A DNA stretch of 64,000 nucleotides, taken from Euborellia annulipes. Taxonomy: Eukaryota; Arthropoda; Insecta; Dermaptera; Anisolabididae. Numbering within the stretch: position 1 is the first letter of the stretch; the number at the start of each line of letters is the position of its first letter. Below are positions 10,794 to 21,335 of this stretch, one piece after another. A model generated the notes under the pieces. It worked only from the letters and a program-made list of their open reading frames with translations. It searched no databases and was not told where the DNA came from. The stretch covers positions 1 to 64,000 of the forward strand of contig JAKCPI010014010.1 in assembly GCA_023213315.1 (NCBI GenBank), read 5' to 3'. The position numbers and the translations under genes are program-made.

Positions 10794-11060
10794 TGCTCAC
10801 GGGGCTAGGAGTAGTTGGTAGCGTGCCTACCTTCTATACCGAACGTCGCGGGTTCGGACCCCAGGCAGTCCGATGATTTTATTTAAGGCATTTGAATACC
10901 AAATGACTTAAATAGAAATGCCTGGACCTCCAATAGATATTTCAATAATTAACGGTTATCGTCAAAGTCTTAAATGGCTCAAGTTGCCGAGAAGACTGTG
11001 AGAATGTGTGTGTGAATAAGAGTGTGAATGAGAAAAAAGTGTGAATGTTTAAAAAAAAAT
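10794..11060 (+). repeat. tRNA-derived SINE, plus copy
   Basis: A-box-like TAGTTGGTAGCG and B-box GGTTCGGACCCC are followed by the TTAAGCCATTTG...CCAAATGACTTAA hairpin, then the AACGGTTATCG body and a GTGTGTGAATGTTT-type tail ending in an A run. RNA polymerase III boxes of this kind derive from a tRNA. Confidence 0.85.
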
Positions 11061-11449
11061 ACCTATTTTAATAAACCTTCAATTAAAAATTTTTTTTCTG
11101 ATCTTGGATCTGGATCATGGATCGGATCTGCGATCCTTTTTCCAAACCGGATCGGATCGAGGATCGGATTGCGCGAACTGCCCGGATCTGTGGATCGGAT
11201 CGCTGATCCTTTGAAGCAGTCGGACCGGATCTGCGGATCGGATCGCCCGGACTGCCCGGATCTGCAGATCGGATCGCAGATCCTTTTTAAAGAATTTTGC
11301 CCATCCCTGCCGGTAGATGACTACGGCCAGAGGCGGGTTGGATTTGAGGTGTCTTCATGCACGGAAGCATGTAGGATAAACCAACGGGGATTCCGGAAGG
11401 AATTTCAAATAATAATAATAATGAAAAGAAATGCACAGCACATCTCAAT

Positions 11450-11828
11450 TAACAAAATATAAATATTTTCACATACTTATAAATTTTAATTGTCGTAGTA
11501 GGTAGAGTGCCTACCTCCTATACCAAACGTCGCGGGTTCGGACCCAGGCAGTCCGATGATTTTATTTAAGCCATTTGGATACCAGATGGCTTAAATAGAA
11601 ATGCCTCAACCCACAATAGATAATATATATTACCAACGGTTATCGTCTAAAGTCTTAAATGGCCTGAGTTGCCGAAAAGACTGTGTGAATGTGTGTGTGA
11701 ATGAGAAAAAAGTGTGAATGTTTTTATTTAAAAAATTTTAATTGTTGAAAATCGAATGTACCGTACTGTTGGAAACTAAAAATATATCGACACAAAAAAT
11801 CTGGTGCAACAGTCACACCAGATTTTTC
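11450..11828 (-). repeat. element X fragment carrying a SINE
   Basis: X sequence (ATAAATATTTT...CTTATAAATTTTA) is interrupted at 11494-11732 by a SINE and then continues to the 5' hairpin (...CACACCAGATTTTT, ending about 11828). The hairpin is shortened. The 3' two thirds of X are missing. Confidence 0.75.
11494..11732 (+). repeat. tRNA-derived SINE with a 13-bp target duplication
   Basis: The head carries GTAGTAGGTAGAGTGCC and the B-box GGTTCGGACCC, followed by the full family body. AAATTTTAATTGT repeats at 11481-11493 and 11733-11745. The insertion point within X is the same as for the SINE at 50643. Confidence 0.88.
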
Positions 11829-11983
11829 TTTAATAAACTGACTACAATTCTGCTAAAAATATACTAATTATCTCTAGCTATTTACTGAGAATATACAGTA
11901 TTAAAGATGTCTACACGTTTATAAACAACTGCTATTTATTCGCCGATTCCAATAGCTCCTTGTAACAGGGTATAAGTTAGAAG

Positions 11984-13323
11984 CAAGGGCTGATACAAGG
12001 GGGGGAGAGTAAAGGGGGTAATTACTCCCCCTGAGATTTGAAAAAAAAAATACTTTTTTTCGAAAAAAAAATGTATTTTTAATGTAAAATTTTAAAAATT
12101 CATACTTAAAAATTTGATTTGTATTTATATTCTGGCAAACAAGTACATAATGCGCCTTTAAATTGGCGAAATTAAGAAAAAAATGTGTTCATGTGCTGAT
12201 TCAGGCGAGATTTATATCAATTAAATTGACTTTGCAGCTTCTTCGCCGTAGACGGATGGTTGGTCAAAAAAATTATAAAAACATTGTTTCTATTTTAAAT
12301 TTAGTTATTATTGGTCAACTGCCTTGTACAAGTATCAGTTTCGATGCATTCATCATCCTCAGGACCTATAATTTAATATTACATTCAAATTTTTAATATT
12401 TGGTTTTACAACATTTTGATTAGCATTTTTTACTTTCTCTTACCTATGTATATATGTAATATATATATAGAGAGAAAGTATTGGATTCATGTCAAAAATT
12501 CGATGTCGAGATTTTGATGGATCTTCACGTTTTGAGGTCCCCTGAATCCAAAAAAGTGGTTTTCGCGACATGGTCTGTCTGTCTTGTGTGTGTCTGTGTG
12601 TCTGTGTGTCTGTGAACAAAATATCTCAAGAACGAAAAGAGCTAGGAAGTTGAAATTTTATATTTAAGTTAGGCACCCCCATGGGACGTGACACGAAGCT
12701 TTTGAACAAAATCGACCAAAGAGTACTAGTACTTTACTGATGCACTTTTTCAGTTTTTTTCGATTTTCTCAAAATTTGCTCCAACGATTTTTTTTAAAAT
12801 TCAAAAATCAATTATTTTTTAGATTCTCTATAAAATGTATATTCTCATTTTGTGATTGAAATCTTCTGAAGACCACTTTACTCTTGTACTCCATAGAAAA
12901 GATAGGAGAAATGGTTGCCATGGTATCAAAATAAATATTTTCCCATACTTATAAATTTTACATCTTGAATTCAATTGTACCCTACTGTCGGAAACTAAAT
13001 ACATGTCGACACAAAAAATCTGGTGTGACAAGCACAGTACACAACTTTCGATTACCGAAGGTAAGAGAAAGTTGTGTGCTGTGCGCCAGTCACACCAGAT
13101 TTTTTTTATATATAAATACAGTATAATATTAATACACAATTTAAAATATTTTGAAAAAGTTAAAAATATAAAATCAATTAATCACATCTGTTCATTATAT
13201 ATAATGACGGCGAAGAAGCTGCAAAGTCAATTTAATTAAAAAAATGTGTGCTGTGCGACCAGTCACTCCAGATTACCCGGGGGGGAGGGGCTCACCTGAG
13301 AAACACTTCTGGACCCGCCACTG
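11984..13323. mobile_element. hAT-type MITE carrying an X copy
   Basis: The tips are CAAGGG(C)TGATAC and the reverse of GGACCCGCCACTG. An exact 8-bp target duplication, GTTAGAAG, flanks it (11976-11983 and 13324-13331). Its arms match, in reverse, the MITE at 20855-21116. An X copy occupies 12426-13105, and an inverted pair around GACTTTGCAGCTTCTTCGCC (12228-12249 and 13206-13230) lies further in. Confidence 0.9.
12426..13105 (-). repeat. element X, full-length copy
   Basis: This is a 680-bp copy with both hairpins: TTTTTACTTTCTC at 12426 and CACACCAGATTTTT ending at 13105. It serves well as the reference length for X. The internal microsatellite is a TGTGTCTG tract at about 12573-12612. Confidence 0.95.
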
Positions 13324-13331
13324 GTTAGAAG

Positions 13332-13426
13332 TAAGCAACTACAATAAGCAGCAACTAAATAATCCCAAGTGAATGAGGTTTTATATAGGAGAAAAAATTT
13401 ATTAAGATTTTTTTTTTTAATTTCAG
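13332..13426 (+). other. intron end with polypyrimidine tract and acceptor
   Basis: AT-rich sequence ends in a long T run and TTTCAG at 13421-13426, a good 3' splice site immediately before an open frame. Confidence 0.5.
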
Positions 13427-13712
13427 ATTAAAAGAGAGCATAAATCCGTTACTTCTTTATCCATTACCCTCTCAATGTGAAAATATCTCTTATACAAATG
13501 ATAGCTCTTTAGCGTCGGCACATTCCCGTATTTTTTATAATAAAGATACAAAGAGGCTGAATTATAATTATTTAGAAAACGATTCAGAAATCGCGGAATA
13601 TGATTTGGCAAGATCAAATTTAAATGAAATGAAATGTCTATTGAATTTACTAGAAATGAATGATAATAATGATGACAATGATGATGGAAAAGAGAAGAAT
13701 GTTCAATTTCAG
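13427..13712 (+). CDS. candidate host exon of a LITAF-like gene (first exon found)
   Basis: This 286-bp open stretch sits between a strong acceptor (T-run, TTTCAG) and a donor (CAG|GTAAAAT at 13713). It reads about 95 residues with no stop in one frame, starting with one base of a split codon and ending on a codon boundary. The product is acidic and asparagine-rich towards its end (NDNNDDNDDG), with no recognised domain. The next candidate exon, 19746-19800, starts in the matching phase. It is assigned to the LITAF-like gene only by phase and order. The upstream exons and start codon were not found. Confidence 0.5.
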
Positions 13713-14080
13713 GTAAAATCAAACAAAATAATTTTTCAAGACAATTGGATTATTAGGTTTTTATTTTCACTTCACTTACAAATAAGTCAAAATAATATTT
13801 AATGGCTGGAAATATATGTAAGAAGGATATGAAAATGCAGGTAGCAAAAAAAAAAATACACTCGATACTCTGTGAAAGTTCAGACCTTTCGGGTAAAATT
13901 TATTCACTCATCCTCAAAGAACAGTTCTAATGAATCACCAATAAAAACCTTATTTTAATACGAAGAAAAAGATTCGGAATAGATGTAGATGCCTGATGAT
14001 GACGAGCCGATAACCAACCTTCACTATTGAACTAACAGGCTGCGGCACAATTGGCGCGCCGCACAGTGGTTCCAAATCCC

Positions 14081-14771
14081 AAAAATCTGGTGTGACTGGC
14101 GCACAGCACACAACTTTCTCTTACCTTCGGTAATCGAAAGTTGTGTACTGTGCTTGTCACACCAGATTTTTTGTGTCGACATGTATTTAGTTTCCGACAG
14201 TAGGGTACAATTGAATTCAAGATGTAAAATTTATAAGTATGGGAAAATATTTATATTTTGATACCATGGCAACCATTTCTCCTATCTTTTCTATGAATTA
14301 CAAGAGTAAAATGGTCTTCAGAAGATTTCAATCACAAAATGAGAATATACATTTTATAGAGATTCTAAAAAATAATTGATTTTTGAATTTAAAAAAAAAT
14401 CGTTGGAGCAAATTTTGAGAAAATCGAAAAAAACTGAAAAAGTGAATCAGTAAAGTGCTAGTACTTTTTGGTCGATTTTGTTCAAAAGCTTCGTGTCACG
14501 TCCCATGGGGGTGCCTAACTTAAATATAAAATTTCAACTTCCTAGCTCTTTTCGTTCTTGAGATATTTTGTTCACCGACACACAGACACACACACAGACA
14601 CACACACACACACAGACAGACAGACCATGTCGCGAAAACCACTTTTTTGGATTCAGGGGACCTCAAAACGTGAAGATCCATCAAAATCTCGACATCGAAT
14701 TTTTGACATGAATCCAATACTTTCTCTCTATATATATATTACATATATACATAGGTAAGAGAAAGTAAAAA
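14081..14771 (+). repeat. element X, full-length copy
   Basis: A complete copy bounded by AAAAA on both sides (CCC-AAAAA-TCTGG and AAAGT-AAAAA-CGTG). Both terminal hairpins are intact, and the microsatellite lies at about 14572-14626. Confidence 0.95.
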
Positions 14772-15085
14772 CGTGACCAAAAGTCCAAAAATAAAGTTTC
14801 AATTTGGGGACTTTTAATCCCCTAAATAGTTTTATTAATATATTTACCGTTAGGAACGACCGTTTTTGAGAGTCATATGCACTTATCTGGCTCTCAAAAT
14901 CTATTTGAATCTGAGCTTTTTTGACAACAATCGGGATCTCTCTCCGAACGCAAATAAGCATCCTTTTCAATCGCTCTCCATTTCATTGTGCTTTTGGTTA
15001 TTTCAATTTCGACAAATGGAATCAACGACTGAAAGTAAGTAAATTTCAATAATGTAAAAAAAATGCAATAAATGATTGTGGAAAG

Positions 15086-15543
15086 TAACATGGCAACCAT
15101 TTCTCCTATCTTTCCTATGAAATACAAGAGCAAAGTGTGCTTCAAACAATTTTGAGGACAAAACGAGAATATACATTTGAAAGAGCATCTAAAAAATAAT
15201 TGATTTTTGAATTTTAATCAAAATCGTTAGAGCGAATTTTGAGAAAATCGAAAAAAACTGAAAAAGTAAAGTACTAGTACTCTTTGGCCGATTTTGATTA
15301 AAAGCTTATTTTTCCGGTCCTGGAGGCTGCCTAACTTAAATATAAAATTTCAACCTCCTAGCTCAATTCCTTCATGCTTAAAATTGAACACACACACACA
15401 CACACACAGACAGACAGACACACAGACAGACCATGTCGCGAAAATCACTTTTTTGGATTCAGGGGACCTCAAAACGTAAAGATCCATCAAAATTTCGACA
15501 TCGAATTTTTGACATGAATCCAATACTTTCTCTCTATATATAT
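15086..15543 (+). repeat. element X, 5'-truncated, interrupted copy
   Basis: It starts in the middle of X (ACATGGCAACCATTTCTCC) and runs to the AT-rich 3' hairpin, which is split by the GC-rich repeat at 15544-16111. The hairpin end resumes at 16112-16145. Confidence 0.85.
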
Positions 15544-16111
15544 ACTAGTCGCAAAGCCCGCCTTCGGCGGGCTTTTCGCCTAGCCAGGGGGCTGCGCCCC
15601 TGGACCCCTTGCTCGCCTTTGGCGAGCAAGTTTATTCCCAATTTGGAATATTTCTTGTTGCAATGCAAGTGTTAAGATGTTAAGGAAGGATCTTATATTC
15701 AAGCGAGGCGAGGGTACCTATTGGGAACAGCACAAAAGGGTCTGTTTATGACTGTTTAAAGGGTCAGTCACCTGAGTCCTCTCTTCGTTTTTCAACTGCT
15801 GCGTAGCCCCCACCCCCAGCCCATAGTCAGGTAGGAAGCTGGTTCACACAGCATAAAGGACGCTCTCTAATTTCCTAGCCAACTTGTTGATTTTGTGTTC
15901 CCATATTGAAGAAATTTGATTATAATTAATTTTCCAAAACATTTAAGAGATTCAAATTATTACTACGTTACTCCCAGAGCCATGTATTATAGGTGTACTT
16001 AATTTCAAATGGATTCATTGAAAATTGTGGATTTCTATAGAACATATACATACATATTTACATACATACATACATTTTTCCCATTTCATTTTTATATACA
16101 TGTGTATATAG
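15544..16111 (+). repeat. GC-rich-headed dispersed repeat, type A
   Basis: It opens with ACTAGTCGCAAAGCCCGCC and a run of GC hairpins (CCGCCTTCGGCGG, GGGGCTGCGCCCC, GCTCGCCTTTGGCGAGC), continues as non-coding AT-rich sequence and ends in TATATAG. A second copy, nearly identical, is at 24565-25121. It was inserted into the TA-rich hairpin of X. The superfamily is not recognised. Confidence 0.75.
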
Positions 16112-16913
16112 ATTACATATATACATAGGTAAGAGAAAGTAAAAATCTGGTGTATTTTTTAGATGCTCTTTAAAATATATATTCTCATTTTGCGATTGAA
16201 ATATTCTAAAAACCACTTTACTCTTGTATTTCATAGGAAGGATAGGAGAAATGGTTGCCATGGTAACAAAATATAAATATTTTCCCATACTTATAAATTT
16301 TACATCTGAATTCATATGTTCCGTACTGTCGGGAAGTAAATATATTTCGACACGAAAAATCTGGTGTGACAAGCACAGTACACAACTTTCGATTACCGAA
16401 GGTAAGAGAAAGTTGTGTGCTGTGTGCCAGTCACACCAGATTTTTACTTTCTCTTACCTATGTATATATGTAATATATATATATAGAGAGAAAGTATTGG
16501 ATTCATGTCAAAAATTCGATGTCGAAATTTTGATGGATCTTTACGTTTTGAGGTCCCCTGAATCCAAAAAAGTGGTTTTCGCGACATGGTCTGTCTGTGT
16601 GTCTGTCTGTCTGTGTGTGTGTGTTCAATTTTAAGTATGAAGGAATTGAGCTATGAGGCTGAAATTTTATATTTAAGTTAAACACCCCCGGGACCAGAAA
16701 AATAAGCTTTTAATCAAAATCGACCAAAGTGTACTAGTACTTTTCTGATGTACTTTTTCAGTTTTTTTTGATTTTCTCAAAATTGGCTCTAACGATTTTG
16801 ATTAAAATTCAAAAATCAATTATTTTTTAGATGCTCTTTCAAATGTAGATTCTCGTTTTTCCCTCAAAATTGTTTGAAGCACACTTTACTCTTGTGCTTC
16901 ATAGGAAAGAATA
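16112..16913. repeat. three abutting pieces of element X
   Basis: 16112-16145 is the tail of the copy above. 16146-16445 is a minus-orientation piece ending in the 5' hairpin. 16441-16913 is a further minus-orientation copy starting with TTTTTACTTTCTC. Neighbouring pieces share one A5/T5 junction, as if one copy had landed in the A/T5 end of another. Confidence 0.8.
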
Positions 16914-17270
16914 CACAACTGCGGCGGACCCTCGCCTTTTCTAAATTATGAAAAGAAAATTATTATTACTTCGTATTCCAATCCAGTGCCTGCTTAAGGA
17001 TTTGTTTACATTCAAAGAATACACAACTGCAAAGAATACTTAAATATTTCTCTATACATTTCCTATGGGAGAAATCGTAACTTTAGGAATTAATAACTCA
17101 AAAAGTTATAGGAATTTCGGGACGCGAGTATTTTTCCGGGACTCTCCATAACGTCCTCTATAAGACTGCAATATTTCGTTTCAAAATTCCAACGGGAAGT
17201 TGGTCAAACAGAGCGTGACAGACGGACAGACGGACAGACGGACACTCCGCAATTATTATATATATAGAAT
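16914..17270 (+). repeat. GC-rich-headed repeat, type B, 5'-truncated
   Basis: It lacks the ACTAGCC head but shares CTATACATTTCCTATGGGAG, CAAAATTCCAACGGGAAGTTG, GAGCGTGACAGACGGACAG and the TATATATAGA end with the full copy at 17374. Confidence 0.7.
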
Positions 17271-17373
17271 AGATATTTCTATTAATTTAATTTAATTTTC
17301 TTGCATATCTTATTATTTTTAGTTTTAAATTTTTAATCCTTTATTCAATTCTGAGACGAGGTTTTTTACCTTT

Positions 17374-17833
17374 ACTAGCCGCGTCGCCCGCCTTAGGCGG
17401 GCTTCGCGCCTAGCCGGGGTGCTTCGCCCCCCTGGACCCCCCGCCAGCTGGCTCGGGCCCGCCTGCGGCGGACCCTCGCCTTTGCTTCTTACTAATGAAA
17501 AGAAAAGAATTACTACCTATTCCAATCCAGAGCCTGCTTGAGGATTTGTTTACATTCATGGAATACACAAATGAAAAGAATAATTAAATATTTCTCTATA
17601 CATTTCCTATGGGAGAAATCGTAACTTTAAAAATTAATAACTCAAAAAGTTATGGGAATTTCGGGATGAAAATAATTTTCCTGTAATCCCGAAAAGGTCC
17701 TCTTTATGTATAAAAAATTTCATTTCAAAATTCCAACGGGAAGTTGCCTAAATAGAGCGTGACAGACAGACGGACAGACAGACAGAGAGACAGACAGACA
17801 GACAGACGGACATTAGTGAATTATATATATAGA
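17374..17833 (+). repeat. GC-rich-headed repeat, type B, full copy
   Basis: The head ACTAGCCGCGTCGCCCGCC and GC hairpins resemble type A. The 3' half has the GACAGACAGACGGACAG microsatellite and ends TTATATATATAGA. It is non-coding. Repeats of this shape are widespread in arthropod genomes; I cannot assign the superfamily from sequence alone. Confidence 0.7.
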
Positions 17834-18480
17834 AGGTTGTTCGGACATTAAAGCACTTTGTTAGATTAAAAGCTAATTTTTTAATATGTTATTAATCACT
17901 ATCACATACGTATAAAATAAAATTTTGAAGCAGATCTGACACAGGGTTATCGTGTAATTAATTTTAAAAAAATTGAAATTTAACATGTAGCCTATGGGGA
18001 ATAACGACGAAACCCACACATATCGAATTATATACGCACCTCTGCATCCGATACAAAAACAAAAAAACTTACATTTTATTAATTCACTCCCGAGGAATAC
18101 GTTAAACATAAAATCAAAAGTTTCTGCCGTCCGCTTTTAAAGATATTTTAACAAGAAAGTCAAAAAATTCTCCAAAATGACAGACGCCTATATTTAAAAA
18201 TAAGGAAGATTTGAGAGTGAGACCAGTCCGGCAACGTCGCATAACATAATTGTCTTTTGTCGATGTCAGTTACATTTTTTTTTTTCAATTTTACGATATT
18301 TTTTCTCGCAAATCGTCCATTGTGTTTAAACTGATTTGCATTAAACATTGTAATATATTAAATAAAATAAAATTTAAGGCGTTTAAGATTTAAAATAGAT
18401 AGCTGATGAATGCAATGTTGCCAGTTCTATATTACGTGAAAAACTGCTCAAGTCAAGTCATTCATTTATTATTTTTATAA
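17834..18480. other. intronic AT-rich stretch, no gene seen
   Basis: No frame with splice signals, tRNA boxes or recognised repeat. It begins with GTTGTTCGGACATT, whose reverse (CCGAACAACC) recurs at 18884-18893. Confidence 0.35.
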
Positions 18481-18698
18481 AGAAGGAACCGAAGAATAAA
18501 ACCAGCCGTTAATGGACGCCTCTCACATCAATTTAATTCGTAAATATTTCGACCGGCATCACGCCTGGTCATCATCAGTACAAAAATCATTTTTTTTGTA
18601 CTGATGATGACCAGGCGTGATGCCGGTCGAAATATTTACGAATTAAATTGATGTGAGAGGCGTCCATTAACGGCTGGTTTTATTCTTCGGTTCCTTCT
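18481..18698. mobile_element. near-perfect 218-bp palindrome with hammerhead-like cores
   Basis: The arms 18481-18586 and 18591-18698 are reverse complements. The plus strand of the right arm reads CTGATGA, then TGACC...GGTC as a possible stem, then GAAAT (18601-18633). The left arm carries the same on the minus strand. This is the CUGAUGA-stem-GAAA layout of hammerheads in Penelope-like element termini, so I read it as two inverted PLE-type terminal repeats without any coding part. Confidence 0.6.
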
Positions 18699-18897
18699 AT
18701 ATACGTATGGTCCAGCAAAAGTCCTAATTCTAATTTATTATTTTTGGTAATTAATTTATTAACTTAATCCATTTATAAACTATGATAGGTCACGACTAAA
18801 TTATAATAAGGAATTTTGGCATTCAAATTTTTAATTTTATTTAAAAAAAAATTTAGATTCTATTATGACTTACGATGTACTATCCGAACAACCTTAA

Positions 18898-19692
18898 AGG
18901 CCCCCATACACCATCCGGTTTTCCTCAAGGCCCGGCCGGAATAGGGCTCTCCTCGAGGAAATCCTCAACGTGTGTGGTAGCGGCCTCGAGGCCAAAGGGG
19001 GCCTCGAGGCAAAAATCCTGATTGAAATTCAATAATATTTTCCTCGAGTCCGGAATTCTGTCAGTTTATCGCTGCGTGTATGGCCACTTCGGGCGGCCTC
19101 AGGCGGGAATTTTAAAATATGTATTTGGAATATTTCAAATGGCCCTTGACCCGAGACTCAGAGAAAAGAGATTATTCCCGTCCGAAGCGAGAAATATTTA
19201 TTTCATTTGAATTGACTTCAAATCATTTGAAATAAATAGGAATTAAATCCCGAAAAAGACTAAAATAAATATAAATAATAAAATAAATAAAATTATTATA
19301 AATAATTAAAATTAAATAATTAAAATTATAAAATATATTTTTTTTTTGTTTTGGCTTAAAAGGTATCTATATTAATTAGATTAATTTAATTAGAATGTTT
19401 CTATTATTAAATTTTAATTTAAAATATAATATAAGAATTTTTATTATTATAATAATTATTATTATTAATTATTTATAATAATTTTATCTGAATATGAAAA
19501 CATACTAAAAAATTCTACAAATGATTACAAGAACTGTCAAAAGAGAACTAGTGTGTTGGTCTTGAGATAATCCTCAAGTCCGTTTCCTCGAGGAAAACCC
19601 TAGCGTGTATGTCCGAATTTTTCCTTGGGGAAATCCTCGAGAAAATCCTTGAGACTTTTTCCTTGAGGACGGCCTGCACATGTATGGCCCCC
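18898..19692. mobile_element. piggyBac-like MITE (TTAA target)
   Basis: It is flanked by TTAA (18894-18897 and 19693-19696) with inverted tips around GGCCCCCATACA and GGGGGCCATACA. Both ends carry CCTCGAGG/CCTCAAGG repeats. It has no transposase. A reversed copy split by X is at 39580-40966. TTAA duplication is characteristic of piggyBac-type elements. Confidence 0.75.
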
Positions 19693-19745
19693 TTAAGAGT
19701 GTAGTAGGGGCAGTTAAAATAAAATTTAAATTTTTATTTTTTCAG

Positions 19746-19800
19746 AAAGATACAAGAGGAAGAAAAGCAAAAACTGACGAAGATTGTCAAAAGATGGAAG
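19746..19800 (+). CDS. candidate host exon of a LITAF-like gene (second exon found)
   Basis: A 55-bp exon lies between TTTTTATTTTTTCAG and GAAG|GTACAT. It reads KDTRGRKAKTDEDCQKME plus one base, a basic/acidic linker. The start phase (0) fits the end of 13427-13712, and the end phase (1) fits the start of 23318-23465. The strong splice sites and the double phase agreement are the evidence; the peptide is too short to recognise on its own. Confidence 0.5.
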
Positions 19801-20854
19801 GTACATCTATTTATTTATTTATTTATTAAATTCCGTGCAGTGGCGTAGCAAAGATATTTCAGGGGGGGGGAGAAGCCCAAAAATGCCAACTGAATTTAAT
19901 CAATTTGCCAACTGTACAATTCACATTCTTTTTCATCCTACATATATTAATTTACTAGAGGCTAAACCCGAGGCCCCCTAGTCGCTATATGACATGTTTG
20001 AACGTAAAGTCCCCTCCCCCTTCACTTTGCAATTTTAATATTAAATAAAAACTGAACGATTAAACAAAATTTTTGATAGAAATATAATTAAGGCAAGATT
20101 TTTTTCAAATGAGAAATTCCAGTTTCGCTTTACGAGTATGATTCTGGAACGAATATGCTCGCTAAGCGAGGTTCCACTGTACATAGAAATATAAAGTTCC
20201 AGCCCATTTGGAGGCGATTTAGTGGTGCAAAACACGGCTAAAATTTTAGAAAAATCGAACTTTTTCAGTTTTTTCAACTTTGGACACCCCTAATAGATAG
20301 AATCTTTTGGCATCACTGAATGCAAAAAACATATATTTACGCTATTCTGTAGTTCTTTACACTTTCTAAAATTCATTCTAAAGAAATTATGAACAAAATA
20401 GTTATCTTAATAAGAGGGTAAAAATGAGAAAAGTCATTATGAAAGTGTCATAGTGAATTTTATATATTGTTGAAAAATTTTTATATAATATATATATACA
20501 CAGTGTACACCAGGTACATAAAAAATTTTTTTTTTTTTTTTTTCAATTAACCAAATAAAAAAATAACCCTAGCTGCATTTCTCATTTTTACCCTCTTATT
20601 AATATAACAACTCAGCTATAAATTGTTTATGCAAAATAGTTATCAAAGTCAAGCAAATATAAGAAAATTTTATGATAAAGTTGGTGTTTTGCCAACGCTT
20701 GGTGTTTTGCGCCAAGAATTTAGAGCTATTCTTATGGCTCTGCTATATGGATGGATAGCTCTGAATCCTGACTAGGAAAACTGTTTTGCTCATAATTTCG
20801 TTACCAATGAATTATTTTTTGTTTTTAAACTTTTTCAGCAACAGAGGCCACGTA

Positions 20855-21116
20855 CAGTGGTGGATTCAGAGGTGTTTCTCGGGGGGAGGGGGTAATCTGA
20901 TGTGACAAGTCGCACAGCACACAATTTTTTCTTAATTTCGGTAATTTAAAGGCGCATTCTGTACTTATTTGCCAGAATATAAATATAAATCAAATTTTTA
21001 AGTATTAATTTTTAAAATTTTACATTAAAAATACATTTTTTTTTCGGAAAAAAGTATTTTTTCAAATCTCAGGGGGAGTAATTACCCCCTTTACTCCCCC
21101 CCTGTATCCGCCCTTG
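20855..21116. mobile_element. hAT-type MITE
   Basis: The tips are CAGTGGTGGATTCAG and the reverse of CTGTATCCGCCCTTG, with an 8-bp flanking repeat that differs in the first base (GCCACGTA 20847-20854, CCCACGTA 21117-21124). It is the plus-orientation relative of 11984-13323. Its interior includes an X-like CACAGCACACAA fragment. Confidence 0.85.
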
Positions 21117-21335
21117 CCCACGTATGACTTTATTAAATATATTTCTAAATTACATTATACCGATGGCTACCGGGGTGGCGTTCCACACGCTGATTGCTTG
21201 GGATTACCAATCCCGTGCTATCGCCCCGCTTAGCATTGCTTAACTTTTGGAAAGTTAAAAACTATAGAAGATCGTAAACATACTTTTTTTCATTCAAGGA
21301 TGGTAAAAATTCTATTCAGAAGTGTCCTGAAAAAA

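Larger units (their letters stand above)
10169..11309. mobile_element. hAT-type element with GGATC-rich ends
   Basis: It has 12-bp inverted tips, CAGGGATGGGCA, and an exact 8-bp target duplication, CCGGTAGA (10161-10168 and 11310-11317). Both subterminal regions (10180-10430 and 11100-11285) are crowded with GGATC/GATCC repeats. The centre is occupied by two SINE copies in opposite orientation. No transposase is present. Confidence 0.92.
10080..11425 (+). repeat. retroelement 3'-UTR-like repeat W, split by a hAT element
   Basis: The segments 10080-10168 and 11318-11410 (CAGGAGGAGGAGCTA..., ACGGCCAGAGGC..., ending GGAATTTCAAAT plus an AAT-repeat tail) match the reverse complement of 36015-36190. 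The A/T-rich tails suggest the 3' end of a poly(A) retroelement. No coding part is seen. A 1.1-kb hAT element separates the two halves. Confidence 0.65.
13713..19745 (+). other. putative 6.0-kb intron filled with transposons
   Basis: It contains X copies, three GC-rich repeats, a PLE-type palindrome and a piggyBac-like MITE, each listed separately. The remainder is AT-rich, with no conserved frame. It ends in TTTTTATTTTTTCAG, a strong acceptor. Confidence 0.45.

Noticed and set aside
15544..16111. GC hairpins resembling bacterial or phage intergenic repeats, considered as bacterial DNA
   Set aside because: Two near-identical copies are embedded in arthropod repeats and there are no bacterial genes. 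It is a dispersed repeat of this genome.
20839..21227. An apparent acceptor (TTTTTCAG) and, after removing a MITE, an open stretch ending in TAG that fits the phase of exon 2
   Set aside because: It lies inside the hAT element bounded by the ATTCCGTG duplication (19838-23219), and exon 3 at 23318 fits the same phase with a recognisable motif.
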